DNA of 64,000 bases from Ruminococcus sp. (GCA_029060305.1 JAIDUG010000036.1:1-64000); one strand, 5' to 3'; positions 45,138-54,922 are shown, counted from the stretch's first letter. The notes: generated from the sequence alone by a model not told the origin. Program-made: numbers and translations.

Positions 45138-45977
45138 ATGATTGATTGTCACACACATACGCAGTTTTCTATGGATTCGGAAGCCGATATAACCGCTTGT
45201 ATTGAAAAAGCTATTGATATGGGACTTTCCGCATATGCGGTAACAGACCATTGTGAATGTAGTGCATGGTATCCGGAAAGTCACTACTCAGATACGGAAA
45301 ATTTTGATTACTTCAACTATGAACAGGATTTTTATAAATCCGTCAGTGCAGTCACCTCACTTAAGGAAAAGTATAAGAATTTCAACCTTATATGTGGCGT
45401 GGAAATGGGTCAGGCAACTCAGGATATAGAAGTGGCGAAAAAGATTGTTTCCGACGAAAGACTTGATTTCATTATAGGGTCAATGCACCAGTTGAAAGGC
45501 GAAAAGGACTTCTATTACATAGATTATTCAAATATGTCAATGGACGAAATATATAATCTTCTTGAAAGATATTTCATGGAAGTCTATCAGCTTTGCAAAT
45601 TGAACTATTTCGACGTTCTCGGACATCTTACGTACTGTATGAGATATATGAAATGCAGAAACAACATAAATCCCGATATAAGCCGTTTCGATGAAATTAT
45701 AGCCGAAAGTTTCCGACTGCTTGCATACAACGGAAAAGGTATTGAAATAAATACTTCCGGTATAAGACAAGGTTTCGGAGACGTTTTTCCGTCCCTTAAA
45801 TATGTTAAACTTTTCAGGGATATGGGCGGTGAAATTCTTTCATTAGGTTCTGATGCACACACGGTTGAGGATATAGGAAAAAATATCTCCGATGCTTTGG
45901 AGACCGCTAAGGCGGTGGGTTTCACCCACCTGTGCTATTTTAAAAAACGTAAACCATACTTTATAAATATAAACTGA
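45138..45977 (+). CDS. Histidinol-phosphatase-type PHP hydrolase
   Basis: PHP-domain phosphoesterase of 279 residues resembling the HisJ/HisK histidinol phosphatases, which release phosphate from histidinol phosphate in histidine synthesis. Metal-binding motifs: IDCHTHTQFSMDSE at the N-terminus, AVTDHCE, CGVEMGQ, IGSMHQLKG, DVLGHLTY, and LGSDAHTVEDIG at the C-terminus. ATG follows AGGAGG. It lies upstream of an Lrp regulator and an aminotransferase rather than his genes, so a different phosphate ester is possible. Confidence 0.88.
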   Translation: MIDCHTHTQFSMDSEADITACIEKAIDMGLSAYAVTDHCECSAWYPESHYSDTENFDYFNYEQDFYKSVSAVTSLKEKYKNFNLICGVEMGQATQDIEVAKKIVSDERLDFIIGSMHQLKGEKDFYYIDYSNMSMDEIYNLLERYFMEVYQLCKLNYFDVLGHLTYCMRYMKCRNNINPDISRFDEIIAESFRLLAYNGKGIEINTSGIRQGFGDVFPSLKYVKLFRDMGGEILSLGSDAHTVEDIGKNISDALETAKAVGFTHLCYFKKRKPYFININ

Positions 45978-45991
45978 AAGGAAAAATTATT

Positions 45992-46465
45992 ATGAGTGAT
46001 ATTGTAAAAATTTTACAGCAGAATGCACGCATTTCAAATACTGAACTCGGTGAGATTCTCGGCGTAACTCCTGCTGAAGCTGAGGCAGAAATAGAACGTC
46101 TCGAAAATGAGGGTGTTATCAGAGGGTACAGCGTTATCGTAGATGACGAACTTTACGACAAATCAACCGTTTACGCTACTATCGAACTTAAAGTGGCTCC
46201 GCAACGTGACTGCGGATTTGACGACATCGCTAAAACAATTATGATGTATGACGAAGTTGAAAGCGTTAACCTTATGTCAGGAGCTTACGACCTTGCTGTC
46301 GAAGTGAAAGGTAATAACCTCAAAGATGTTGCTTTGTTCGTTTCTGAACGTCTCTCTACTATCGACGGCGTTCTCTCAACAGCTACACACTTTATTCTCA
46401 AAAAGTATAAGGAAAAAGGTATCTTCATTGACCGTGAGGAAACTGATGAAAGGGGACTCTGTTAA
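45992..46465 (+). CDS. Lrp/AsnC-family regulator
   Basis: A 157-residue regulator. An N-terminal helix-turn-helix (ILQQNARISNTELGEILGV) is followed by a ligand-binding RAM domain (VAPQRDCGFDDIAKTIM; VESVNLMSGAYDLAVEVKGN). It probably senses an amino acid. The next gene, an aminotransferase, starts three bases after its stop, a pairing seen in many Clostridia and suggesting local control. Confidence 0.92.
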   Translation: MSDIVKILQQNARISNTELGEILGVTPAEAEAEIERLENEGVIRGYSVIVDDELYDKSTVYATIELKVAPQRDCGFDDIAKTIMMYDEVESVNLMSGAYDLAVEVKGNNLKDVALFVSERLSTIDGVLSTATHFILKKYKEKGIFIDREETDERGLC

Positions 46466-46467
46466 AA

Positions 46468-47655
46468 GTGATAGATTATGACAAAGTCCTTTCGGACAAG
46501 ATAAAGAAAATGAAACCTTCCGGAATAAGAAAGTTTTTCGATATTGCAGGAACTATGGAAGGTGTTATAAGTCTCGGAGTAGGTGAACCCGATTTCTCAA
46601 CACCGTGGATTATAAGAAAAACTGCTATACAGGTACTTGAACGCAAACATATTATATACGGTGCTAACAAAGGTATTGACCCACTCCGTAAATCAGTCTG
46701 CAAACGCATTATGAAGAAACACGGTGTTGAATACGATTCAGAAAATGAAGTAATCATTACTGTAGGCGGTTCGGAAGCTATCGACCTTGCTATCCGTGGT
46801 ATTGTTGACCCTGGTGACGAAGTACTTGTGGTAGAACCATGTTTCGTTTGTTATGCTCCTCTCGTTGAACTCGTCGGCGGTGTAGCTGTTCCGATTCCTA
46901 CAAAGATTGAAAACAACTTCAAACTCACACTTGACGACTTCAAAGATAAAGTTACAGACCGTACAAAAATGATTATCATGCCGTTCCCGAACAATCCGAC
47001 AGGTGCTATTATGACAAGGGAAGATTTAGAGCCTATTGCTGAGTTTCTGCGTGGCACAAATATAATGGTTCTTTCCGACGAAATCTACTCCGAACTTACA
47101 TACGGAAGAAAACACTTCTCAATAATCGAACTCGACGGAATGAGAGAACGTACTATTTATGTAAACGGTTTCTCAAAGGCTTACGCAATGACAGGGTGGA
47201 GACTGGGTTATGTAACTGCTCCCGAACCTATCATATCACAGATTGCAAAAATCCACCAGTACGGAATAATGTGCAGTCCTTACATAAGTCAGAACGCCGC
47301 TATTGAAGCCCTTGAATCATGCGATGCCGAAATTGTGAAAATGAGGGACGAATATGATACACGCCGTCGTTATCTTGTGAACGAGTTTAATAGAATCGGT
47401 CTTACGTGTTTCAATCCTGAGGGTGCGTTTTATGTATTTCCATGTATAGAAAGTACAGGGCTTACAAGTGAGGAATTTTGTGAAAGACTTCTCTATGAGG
47501 AAAAAGTCGCAGTTGTTCCGGGAAGTGCTTTCGGTGACAGCGGTGAGGGTTATATTCGTATTTCATATGCTTACTCTCTCAAACACCTTATGGAAGCTAT
47601 GCGACGTATTGAAAATTTTGTCGAAAAACTCAAAGGTGAAAAAAATGAAAATTAA
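46468..47655 (+). CDS. Class I/II aminotransferase
   Basis: PLP-dependent aminotransferase of 395 residues, fold type I. It starts at GTG 46468 right after the Lrp gene. Seen are GVGEPDFSTP, the phosphate-binding VGGSEAIDLAIRG, FPNNPTGA, and the Schiff-base Lys in NGFSKAYAMTGWRLGY. It resembles aspartate/aromatic-type enzymes such as PatA. The amino donor is not deducible. The stop overlaps the ispE start by 11 bases. Confidence 0.9.
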   Translation: MIDYDKVLSDKIKKMKPSGIRKFFDIAGTMEGVISLGVGEPDFSTPWIIRKTAIQVLERKHIIYGANKGIDPLRKSVCKRIMKKHGVEYDSENEVIITVGGSEAIDLAIRGIVDPGDEVLVVEPCFVCYAPLVELVGGVAVPIPTKIENNFKLTLDDFKDKVTDRTKMIIMPFPNNPTGAIMTREDLEPIAEFLRGTNIMVLSDEIYSELTYGRKHFSIIELDGMRERTIYVNGFSKAYAMTGWRLGYVTAPEPIISQIAKIHQYGIMCSPYISQNAAIEALESCDAEIVKMRDEYDTRRRYLVNEFNRIGLTCFNPEGAFYVFPCIESTGLTSEEFCERLLYEEKVAVVPGSAFGDSGEGYIRISYAYSLKHLMEAMRRIENFVEKLKGEKNEN

Positions 47656-48499
47656 ATCTTGTGCAAAAATAAACCTTGCACTTGACGTTACAGGCAGACT
47701 TGATAACGGTTATCATTCTATTGAAAGCGTTTTCCAGACAGTAGGAATTTACGACGAAATAACCGTTGAATTAACAGATTCCGGAATTGCCCTCACGTGT
47801 GAAGTCCCTGAAGAATTTCAGTCTTCTGACCCCATACCTTGCGACGAAAGAAATATAGCATACAAATCAGCAAGAAAATTTTTCGACGACAATAATCTTG
47901 ATATAGGTTGCAGAATACACATAAAAAAAGGTATTCCCTCGCAAGCCGGTATGGGTGGCGGAAGTTCTGATTCCGCCGGTGTACTGTACTGTCTTTCCAA
48001 ACTGACAGGCAAGAAAATTATTTCCCCTGAAAAATTAGGTGCTGACGTTCCTTTTTTCCTGACCGGCGGTACTGCTTACGTTTCGGGGATAGGCGAAAAA
48101 ATAACTCCGATTTCTGACTATTCGGGATATTTTGTAATCGCAAAAGGTAAAGAGGGTGTTTCGACTGCTGAGGCTTACAGAAAAATAGATTCCCTTGTAA
48201 ACCCTGTACATCCACCGGTAAATAAACTTGTTGAGGCTATTGAAAATTCCCCCGAAAACGCTTATAAATATTTCGGGAATCTTTTTGAAGATGCAATACA
48301 GCTTGACGAGGTAAACACTATAAAGTCAGTTATGCTTGAATGTAAGGCACGTTCAGCGGTTATGACGGGGAGCGGTTCAGCAGTTTTCGGATTGTTTTCA
48401 AGTTTGCTTTGGGCTGAATTTTGTACCGATGATTTATTACGTTCCGGATTTTATGCGGAAATATGCAAATCTGTAGATAAATCATTTATTGAAATATAA
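47645..48499 (+). CDS. ispE: 4-diphosphocytidyl-2-C-methyl-D-erythritol kinase
   Basis: GHMP kinase of the methylerythritol-phosphate pathway to isoprenoids. ATG 47645 follows AAAGGTGA and overlaps the aminotransferase end; the longer frame is a shadow of that gene. Of 284 residues, CAKINLALDVTGRLDNGYH marks the N-terminus, IPSQAGMGGGSSDSAGVLY is the ATP loop, and AVMTGSGSAVFGLF is the C-terminal motif. It implies isoprenoid synthesis by this route. Confidence 0.95.
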   Translation: MKIKSCAKINLALDVTGRLDNGYHSIESVFQTVGIYDEITVELTDSGIALTCEVPEEFQSSDPIPCDERNIAYKSARKFFDDNNLDIGCRIHIKKGIPSQAGMGGGSSDSAGVLYCLSKLTGKKIISPEKLGADVPFFLTGGTAYVSGIGEKITPISDYSGYFVIAKGKEGVSTAEAYRKIDSLVNPVHPPVNKLVEAIENSPENAYKYFGNLFEDAIQLDEVNTIKSVMLECKARSAVMTGSGSAVFGLFSSLLWAEFCTDDLLRSGFYAEICKSVDKSFIEI

Positions 48500-48513
48500 A
48501 AATGGAGAATAAA

Positions 48514-49158
48514 ATGAAAAAATCAATCAAAACTGTAATAGCTACTATTGCACTTGTATCAGTGTTTGGCTTATCTGCTTGCGGAAATAGCAAAAGTAAT
48601 CCGGAAACAAAGTCATTATATACACAGGGTCTGGAAGTCGTTCAGCTTATGACAGAAATCATAAAAACCGAAGAATACATCAATACCATTGCAACAGATT
48701 CTTTAAAACCCATTATTCAGGAGATTGCCGACGGAGACTATTCCACCCCTAAAGCTGTTTACTCTATTTCGGCTTCTGACAAAGAACTTGTAAAACTGAC
48801 TGAATTTAACGGATTTGATAACATTCCCGACAATCTGAAACCTTTCATTTCGTCGAAATTGCACAACTCTTTGATAAATATGATTAATAACAGGGGCGGT
48901 ATTGAAGACGTTGCCGTTGCCGGTATATGCAGTGCCGGAAAAACTTTCGTCAACGAAAACATCTCCGGAAATATACTCTATCTGTACACATATGATGACG
49001 CTGTTCCGATAGCGGTTGCTTTCACAACAGGTGACGATAATTCAGTTTCCGCAAACGGCGTTTTTGTAATGAATGATGAATTTTCCTGCAATTCTGCCGA
49101 AGAAATAAAAGACTGTTTCAGCTATATTACAGTTGAAGTAAAAGAAGTTGAAAGATAA
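48514..49158 (+). CDS. Hypothetical lipoprotein
   Basis: A 214-residue lipoprotein with lipobox LSAC after a signal helix. ATG 48514 is chosen because GGAG precedes it; an ATG at 48502 overlaps that site. The mature part is helical and then mixed (DNIPDNLKPFISSKLHNSLI). The family is unknown. Last gene of the operon, followed by a terminator. Confidence 0.82.
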   Translation: MKKSIKTVIATIALVSVFGLSACGNSKSNPETKSLYTQGLEVVQLMTEIIKTEEYINTIATDSLKPIIQEIADGDYSTPKAVYSISASDKELVKLTEFNGFDNIPDNLKPFISSKLHNSLINMINNRGGIEDVAVAGICSAGKTFVNENISGNILYLYTYDDAVPIAVAFTTGDDNSVSANGVFVMNDEFSCNSAEEIKDCFSYITVEVKEVER

Positions 49159-49165
49159 AAATTTA

Positions 49166-49195
49166 CCGCACAACCTGAGTTGTGCGGATTTTTTT
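49166..49195 (+). terminator. Terminator of the ispE operon
   Basis: CCGCACAAC pairs perfectly with GTTGTGCGG around CTGA, then ATTTTTTT. Confidence 0.9.
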
Positions 49196-49214
49196 AATGT
49201 CTGAAATTCAATTT

Positions 49215-49829
49215 TTATTCTGAAATAGAAAATGTGACTGTAACGTCATTTTTTCCGAATATTTCCTTGAGTTCTTCCTGAGAGATATTTTCTATTTTGC
49301 CGAGCCTTGTATACGACCACGTGTTTGAACCATAAAAAATTGTTATCTGATTTCCCTGATATAACATAATGTCACCTGATTCTGTTGTAATACGTTCATC
49401 ATCTTTCGGCAGGCTTTGAGGTAATGCACCGACTTTTTCAAAATTTCCGTATTCATTCAGTTTTAAAACCATAGGTTCATCTTTCATAAGTTCGGCGAGT
49501 GCTTTTGCAGAAGCGTTATTTTCAAGTATTGCTGTTAATGTGTGTCCGTTTACTTCAATTTTCAATTTAGATTTCTCCTGTTGATTCATAATTTCACGTC
49601 TCATCAGACAAAGGTCAAATACATTCCATACGCCGTTATTGTCTAAATCATAAGGTTTTCCGGCGATATTTTCTTCTGTAGGTCTTGAAAGCAGAAAATC
49701 GCACAGGTTCCATAAATCCCGAACAGTATAAGAATATTCCGGATTTTTATTTTCGGCTGATACAGGAACAGAAGCAACTGTACTGATTCCCAGTAAAGCA
49801 GATGTCAAAAATGATATAATTTTTTTCAT
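49215..49829 (-). CDS. Secreted dockerin-like and cyclophilin-like protein
   Basis: A 204-residue exported protein: signal peptide ending near VSAEN, then a dockerin-type segment (first helix DLWNLCDFLLS, second loop DLDNNGVWNVFDLCLMRR), then a cyclophilin-like domain (VNGHTLTAILENNASAKAL, DIMLYQGNQITIFYG). The second calcium loop fits the dockerin consensus; the first is degenerate. Dockerins bind cohesins in cellulosome-like assemblies, and in Ruminococcus such modules occur on many non-enzymatic proteins. The ligand of the cyclophilin-like domain is unknown. ATG follows AAAGGAG. Confidence 0.82.
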   Translation of the reverse strand: MKKIISFLTSALLGISTVASVPVSAENKNPEYSYTVRDLWNLCDFLLSRPTEENIAGKPYDLDNNGVWNVFDLCLMRREIMNQQEKSKLKIEVNGHTLTAILENNASAKALAELMKDEPMVLKLNEYGNFEKVGALPQSLPKDDERITTESGDIMLYQGNQITIFYGSNTWSYTRLGKIENISQEELKEIFGKNDVTVTFSISE

Positions 49830-50021
49830 ATATTACTCCTTTGGTAAAAATTTTATTGTTTACTTTGATTTTATTGTATCATATTTTCATTAAAAAGTAA
49901 AATACTTATATTCTATAGAGGTATATGCTTATTTGGAATGTTAATCTATAACAAATAAGTATTTGCAATTTTACCGAAAATGTGATATACTTAAATTATC
50001 ATAAAGCAAGGAGTTGACACA

Positions 50022-50594
50022 ATGACAAATAATGAATTTATAGAAGTTATGAACAGCGGATTTCAGATTAAATGCGGTAGTGCTGTACATCTTAAAATGC
50101 ACGAACTCAGTCAGGAGGCTATTCGTATAACTGCCGAAATTAACAATGGTTATCATACACCGCAGGAAATCCGTAGTCTTATGGAAGAACTGACAGGACA
50201 GGAAATTGATGAAAAATTCGGACTGTTTCCACCTTTTTATACCGATTGCGGAAAGAATATTCATATCGGCAAGAGCGTATTTATTAACGCAGGTTGTAAG
50301 TTTCAGGACCAAGGCGGTATATATATTGGTGATAACTGTCTGATTGGTCACAATACGATTATTGCAACTCTCAATCATTGTATGTTACCGGAAGAAAGAG
50401 GGGATATGCTTCCGAAACCTGTGCATATCGGCAATAATGTATGGATTGGTTCAGGGTCTGTCATTCTTTCGGGTGTTACTATCGGCGATAATGCAGTAAT
50501 AGGAGCAGGCTCGGTAGTAACAAAGGATATTCCTGCTGATATGATTGCTGTCGGAAGTCCAGCAAAGGTTATTCGCAGTATATATGACAAATAA
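50022..50594 (+). CDS. Sugar O-acetyltransferase, left-handed beta helix
   Basis: Maltose/galactoside O-acetyltransferase-like enzyme of 190 residues. Hexapeptide repeats build a left-handed parallel beta helix (IHIGKSVFINAGCKF, IYIGDNCLIGHNT, VHIGNNVWIGSGSVIL, VTIGDNAVIGAGSVV). The catalytic His is in ATLNHCM. The C-terminal GSPAKVIR is typical. ATG follows AAGGAG. It is 24 bases before the alcohol dehydrogenase gene, so they probably form one unit. The substrate sugar is unknown. Confidence 0.92.
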   Translation: MTNNEFIEVMNSGFQIKCGSAVHLKMHELSQEAIRITAEINNGYHTPQEIRSLMEELTGQEIDEKFGLFPPFYTDCGKNIHIGKSVFINAGCKFQDQGGIYIGDNCLIGHNTIIATLNHCMLPEERGDMLPKPVHIGNNVWIGSGSVILSGVTIGDNAVIGAGSVVTKDIPADMIAVGSPAKVIRSIYDK

Positions 50595-50618
50595 TAATTA
50601 TTATAAGGAGAATATATT

Positions 50619-51785
50619 ATGTTAGGAAATTTCAGCTATCACAATCCCACAAAACTTTATTTCGGTAAGGATTCACTGAGTTATCTGAAAGACGAACTGA
50701 AAAACTATGGCGAAAATGTACTTTTAATTTACGGTGGCGGTTCTGTCAAAAAAAGCGGTCTGTACGACAAAATTACTGCTGTTCTGAAAGAAAGCGGTAA
50801 GAATGTTGCAGAGGTTTCCGGAGTTATGCCGAATCCTACTCTTGAAAAACTCTATGAGGGTATTAATATTGCAAGGGAAAACAATTCGGAATTTATTCTT
50901 GCAGTCGGAGGCGGTTCAGTGTGCGACTATGCAAAGGCGGTTTCCGTTTCCGTTCATTGCGACGACGACCCTTGGCAGAAATATTATATACGTTTTGAAG
51001 AACCTGACTGTAAAATTGTTCCTGTCGGTTGTGTTCTCACAATGGCGGGTACAGGTTCAGAAATGAACGGCGGAGCTGTTATAACAAATCAGGAAACAAA
51101 ACTGAAAATCGGTCACGTTTTCGGTGACGAGGTAATGCCGAAATTCTCAATATTAAATCCTGAATATACTATGACATTACCGGAATATCAGATGATTGCA
51201 GGTATATATGATATTATGAATCATATATGCGAACAGTATTTTTCCGGCGAGGACGATAATACAAGCGACTATATCAGCGAGGCACTTATGAAATCTCTCA
51301 TTCATTCAAGCCGTATCGCTGTTGAAAATCCTCAGGACTATGAAGCACGTTCAAATATAATGTGGACTGCAACTTGGGCATTGAATACACTTGTTGCAAT
51401 GGGAAAGTCTACAGACTGGATGGTGCATATGCTTGGTCAGTCGGTGGGAGCTTACACCAATGCTACACACGGTATGACGCTTTCTGCCGTATCACTTCCT
51501 TATTACAGATTTATTATGCCTTACGGACTTAAAAAGTTTGTACGTTTTGCAGAAGAGGTATGGAATGTGAATCCCGACGGAAAGACAGATGAACAGATTG
51601 CAGAAGCAGGTCTCTCGGCTATGGAAAACTGGATGAAAGAAATTGGTCTTGTTATGAAAATCTCTGAACTGGGCGTTACAGAAGAAATGATTGAGAGTAT
51701 CGCTGACGGCACATTTATTATGGACGGCGGTTATAAGATACTCAATCATAATGAGATTGTACAGATTCTGAAAGAAAGTATGTAA
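50619..51785 (+). CDS. Iron-containing alcohol dehydrogenase
   Basis: A 388-residue group III alcohol dehydrogenase resembling butanol dehydrogenases and YqhD. It reduces aldehydes with NAD(P)H. The nucleotide site is LLIYGGGSVKKSGLYDKI, followed by LAVGGGSVCDYAKAVS. The metal ligands are in the NHICEQYFSGE segment and in HMLGQSVGAYTNATHGMTLS. ATG follows AAGGAG. A shared terminator separates it from the convergent LysR gene. Confidence 0.92.
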   Translation: MLGNFSYHNPTKLYFGKDSLSYLKDELKNYGENVLLIYGGGSVKKSGLYDKITAVLKESGKNVAEVSGVMPNPTLEKLYEGINIARENNSEFILAVGGGSVCDYAKAVSVSVHCDDDPWQKYYIRFEEPDCKIVPVGCVLTMAGTGSEMNGGAVITNQETKLKIGHVFGDEVMPKFSILNPEYTMTLPEYQMIAGIYDIMNHICEQYFSGEDDNTSDYISEALMKSLIHSSRIAVENPQDYEARSNIMWTATWALNTLVAMGKSTDWMVHMLGQSVGAYTNATHGMTLSAVSLPYYRFIMPYGLKKFVRFAEEVWNVNPDGKTDEQIAEAGLSAMENWMKEIGLVMKISELGVTEEMIESIADGTFIMDGGYKILNHNEIVQILKESM

Positions 51786-51792
51786 TAAAATA

Positions 51793-51829
51793 AAATCGGG
51801 CTTGTTTATAAACGCAAGCCTGATTTTTT
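51793..51829. terminator. Bidirectional terminator
   Basis: AATCGGGCTTG pairs with CAAGCCTGATT (one G-T pair), flanked by A and T runs, between the dehydrogenase and LysR genes. Confidence 0.85.
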
Positions 51830-52712
51830 AATACTGTTCTATTTCTGAACGGAAATATTCAAGAAATTTTTCTGCTGATTTTGTCATAACCTGATACTTG
51901 TTCCATATGAAGTACATCTCTGCATATACAGGAGGACTTAACGGACGGAAACAAAGTTCGCTGTCGCCACTGACGTTGATAAGTTTATCCAGTGCAAGTG
52001 CGTATCCTATATTTTCTTTTACCATAACAGAAGCATTATATACAAGGTTATAGGTTGAAACAATATTCAGTTTGTCAGAATTTTTTCCTAACCATTTCAT
52101 AATCGTCAGTTTGTCAGATTTTTGCCGTGATACAATCAAAGGCGATTTGATAATATCTGACAGTTGAATACATTCCTTTTCTGCAAGAGGCGAATCTTTC
52201 CTCATAAGAATACCCCATTCATCTTTAAGAGGTATTTTTACAGAGTTATATTTTATGTTATCAACCGGAGTAAAAATAATTCCGAAATCGCTGAGACCCT
52301 TGTTAAGACGTTCCAGAACATCTTCACCGTCACCGCTGTAAATATGGAAATGTACAAGCGGATAGTCCTGTATCATTCTGCTTGCGGTTCTCGCCACAAG
52401 TTTTACAGCATCAGTTTCGCCAGCACTGATATAAATATCACCTGCAAAAGTTTCATCATTTACGGAAATATCATTTTCAGTACGTCTTACAAGTTCCAAT
52501 ATCTGTTCAGCACGTTTTCTCAGCAACATACCTTCTTCTGTCAGTTCAATTTTGTGCTTTCCACGGATAAACAGTTTTTTTCCCAGTTCATCTTCCAAAT
52601 CCCTGAGTTGTCGGGATAATGTGGGTTGTGTAAGATGAAGCGATTCCGCAGCGGCAGAAACCGTCTGTTCTCTTACAACAGCAAGAAAATAATGTAATAC
52701 TCTCAGTTCCAT
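51828..52712 (-). CDS. LysR-family transcriptional regulator
   Basis: A 294-residue regulator. The N-terminal helix-turn-helix (MELRVLHYFLAVVREQTVSA; LHLTQPTLSRQLRDLEDELG) is followed by a periplasmic-binding-like effector domain. ATG 52712 follows GGAGTGAT. It is divergent from the DUF3737-MalY-LysE-flavoprotein operon, the probable target. The short region between them has a promoter for the operon. Confidence 0.93.
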   Translation of the reverse strand: MELRVLHYFLAVVREQTVSAAAESLHLTQPTLSRQLRDLEDELGKKLFIRGKHKIELTEEGMLLRKRAEQILELVRRTENDISVNDETFAGDIYISAGETDAVKLVARTASRMIQDYPLVHFHIYSGDGEDVLERLNKGLSDFGIIFTPVDNIKYNSVKIPLKDEWGILMRKDSPLAEKECIQLSDIIKSPLIVSRQKSDKLTIMKWLGKNSDKLNIVSTYNLVYNASVMVKENIGYALALDKLINVSGDSELCFRPLSPPVYAEMYFIWNKYQVMTKSAEKFLEYFRSEIEQY

Positions 52713-52788
52713 ATACATCACTCCTTTTCCATATTCTATCATAAATCATTATGCCTGTCAAGAATACAACAAAATAATAAACAAGTAT

Positions 52789-52817
52789 TTGTATTTTGAA
52801 ACAGAATATGATATAAT
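52789..52817 (+). promoter_or_regulatory. Promoter of the DUF3737-MalY operon
   Basis: TTGTAT, 17 bases, TATAAT, between the divergent LysR gene and the operon. The -35 region lies where a LysR protein would bind. Confidence 0.65.
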
Positions 52818-52925
52818 AGTATAAGAGGTTAAAGGGGAGATTTTTATTAACGGTTAAGTCAGAAAAAATCCGTAAGAAAAAACAGAAAAACAATCTCACT
52901 ATACTATGAAAAAGGAGGAATTATA

Positions 52926-53771
52926 ATGAAAGAAATACATCAGCAATTCCTGACAGGTGAACGTGCCTTATTTCAGGAAACTGATATGAAAATCTATGAT
53001 ACCATTTTTGACGACGGTGAATCGCCTCTCAAACATAGCAGAAATATTGAACTTTATGGAAGTATGTTCAAATGGAAGTATCCGCTTTGGTACAGCGAAA
53101 ATATTACTATGAAAAACTGCTCTGTTTTTGAAATGGGACGTGCAGGAATATGGTATACAAATAACATAACCGTGAAAGATACTATTATTGAAGCACCTAA
53201 AAATTTCCGCAGATGTAGTGGCGTAACGCTTGAAAGAGTGAATTTTTCCAATGCTTCGGAAACGTTATGGAACTGTAATAATATAACACTTCGTGACGTA
53301 ACGGCAAAAGGTGATTATTTAGCTATGAATTGCAGTGACATTGAAATTGACGGCTTGAAACTTGTCGGAAACTACAGTTTTGACGGCGGAAAAAATATTG
53401 TCGTACGTAATTCCACACTGTTAAGTAAAGATGCTTTCTGGAATTGTGAAAATGTCACTGTATATGATTCATTTATTTCCGGTGAGTACCTCGCTTGGAA
53501 CTCCAAAAATATAACGTTTATCAACTGCACAATTGAAAGTCTTCAGGGACTGTGTTACATAGATAATCTTGTTATGAAAAATTGCAGGCTGATAAATACA
53601 ACCCTTGCTTTTGAATATTCTACAGTGAATGCCGAAATAGTCAGTCATATTGACAGCGTAAAAAATTCATACAGCGGAGTTATAAAAGCAAAGTCAGTCG
53701 GTGAGATTATCATGGAAGACGATAAAGTTGATACTTCAAAAACAAAAATAATCTGTGAGGAAAAGTTATGA
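52926..53771 (+). CDS. DUF3737 family right-handed beta-helix protein
   Basis: A 281-residue protein of the DUF3737 family. The sequence is a series of short strands with regular Asn, Cys and aromatic positions (NITMKNCSVFEMGRAGIWY; NITLRDVTAKGDYLAMNC; NVTVYDSFISGEYLAWNSK) that form a right-handed parallel beta helix. Function is unknown. ATG follows AAGGAGG; the stop overlaps the MalY start by four bases. Confidence 0.92.
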   Translation: MKEIHQQFLTGERALFQETDMKIYDTIFDDGESPLKHSRNIELYGSMFKWKYPLWYSENITMKNCSVFEMGRAGIWYTNNITVKDTIIEAPKNFRRCSGVTLERVNFSNASETLWNCNNITLRDVTAKGDYLAMNCSDIEIDGLKLVGNYSFDGGKNIVVRNSTLLSKDAFWNCENVTVYDSFISGEYLAWNSKNITFINCTIESLQGLCYIDNLVMKNCRLINTTLAFEYSTVNAEIVSHIDSVKNSYSGVIKAKSVGEIIMEDDKVDTSKTKIICEEKL

Positions 53772-54922
53772 AATATGATTTTGACACGGTCGTTGACAGA
53801 AGAAACTCCGGCTCTTATAAGTGGGACGTTGCGGAAAATGAGCTTCCTATGTGGGTAGCGGATATGGATTTCCGAACTGCTCCGGAGATTATAAAGGCAC
53901 TGAAAGAACGTACAGAACATGGTATTTTCGGGTATACGACTATTTCTGACGAATGGTATCAGGCTTATATTGACTGGTGGAAAAATCGTCACGGGACAGA
54001 GTACAAAAAGGAACAGTTTATTTTCAGTACAGGCGTAATACCGACCATTTCAAGCTGTGTACGTAAACTGACTACTCCGGCAGAAAACGTTGTTATTCTT
54101 ACTCCTGTATACAATATTTTCTATAACTGCATACAGAATAATGGAAGAAACGTTCTTGAATGTCCGCTTTTATACGAAAACGGCGAATACAGTATAGACT
54201 GGACTTCTCTTAAAGAAAAACTGGCAAATCCTCAGACAACTATGATGTTATTATGTAATCCACATAATCCGGTCGGAAAAATATGGGACAGTGAAACACT
54301 GGCAAGAATAGGTGAAATTGCTTACAATAATGGTGTTGTGGTACTTTCGGACGAAATCCACTGTGATATTACAGACCCTGATTGTAGTTATGTACCGTTT
54401 GCTTCTGTTTCAGAAAAATGCAGACAGAACAGTATTATATGTGTTGCCCCTACAAAAGCGTTCAATCTTGCCGGACTTCAGACATCAGCAGTAATTGTAA
54501 TTAATCCTCAGCTCAGGCATAAGGTGTGGCGTGGACTGAATACTGATGAATGCGGTGAGCCTAATGCCTTTGCAGTTCAGGCAACTGTAACGGCGTTCAA
54601 TTATGGCGGTGAATGGCTTGACGAAATGCGAAAGTATATTTATAACAACAAACAGTTTGTAAAAAATTTTCTGTCCGAAAATATTCCGCAAATCAGACTT
54701 GTGCCGTCCGAGGCGACTTATCTTCTCTGGCTGGACTGTTCTGCTCTGCATATGGATTCAAAGAAACTTTCTGCACATATCCGCAAAAGTACAGGACTTT
54801 ATCTTTCTGACGGCATACAGTTCGGAAACGGTGAGCAGTTTCTTCGTATGAATGTAGCTTGTCCGAAAACAGTACTCATAGACGGACTGAACAGACTGAA
54901 AAGGTCTGTGGAAATGCTATGA
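53768..54922 (+). CDS. MalY/PatB-family PLP enzyme (C-S lyase / aminotransferase)
   Basis: PLP enzyme of 384 residues. Seen are MWVADMDFRTAPEI typical of MalY/PatB, LLCNPHNPVG, VLSDEIHCDI and the Schiff-base Lys in APTKAFNLAGLQ. Most relatives are cystathionine beta-lyases or cysteine-S-conjugate lyases. It is coupled at both ends: ATGA overlap with DUF3737, and ATG-TGA overlap with the LysE gene. A lyase next to a LysE-type exporter suggests processing and export of an amino acid or thiol product. Confidence 0.92.
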   Translation: MKYDFDTVVDRRNSGSYKWDVAENELPMWVADMDFRTAPEIIKALKERTEHGIFGYTTISDEWYQAYIDWWKNRHGTEYKKEQFIFSTGVIPTISSCVRKLTTPAENVVILTPVYNIFYNCIQNNGRNVLECPLLYENGEYSIDWTSLKEKLANPQTTMMLLCNPHNPVGKIWDSETLARIGEIAYNNGVVVLSDEIHCDITDPDCSYVPFASVSEKCRQNSIICVAPTKAFNLAGLQTSAVIVINPQLRHKVWRGLNTDECGEPNAFAVQATVTAFNYGGEWLDEMRKYIYNNKQFVKNFLSENIPQIRLVPSEATYLLWLDCSALHMDSKKLSAHIRKSTGLYLSDGIQFGNGEQFLRMNVACPKTVLIDGLNRLKRSVEML

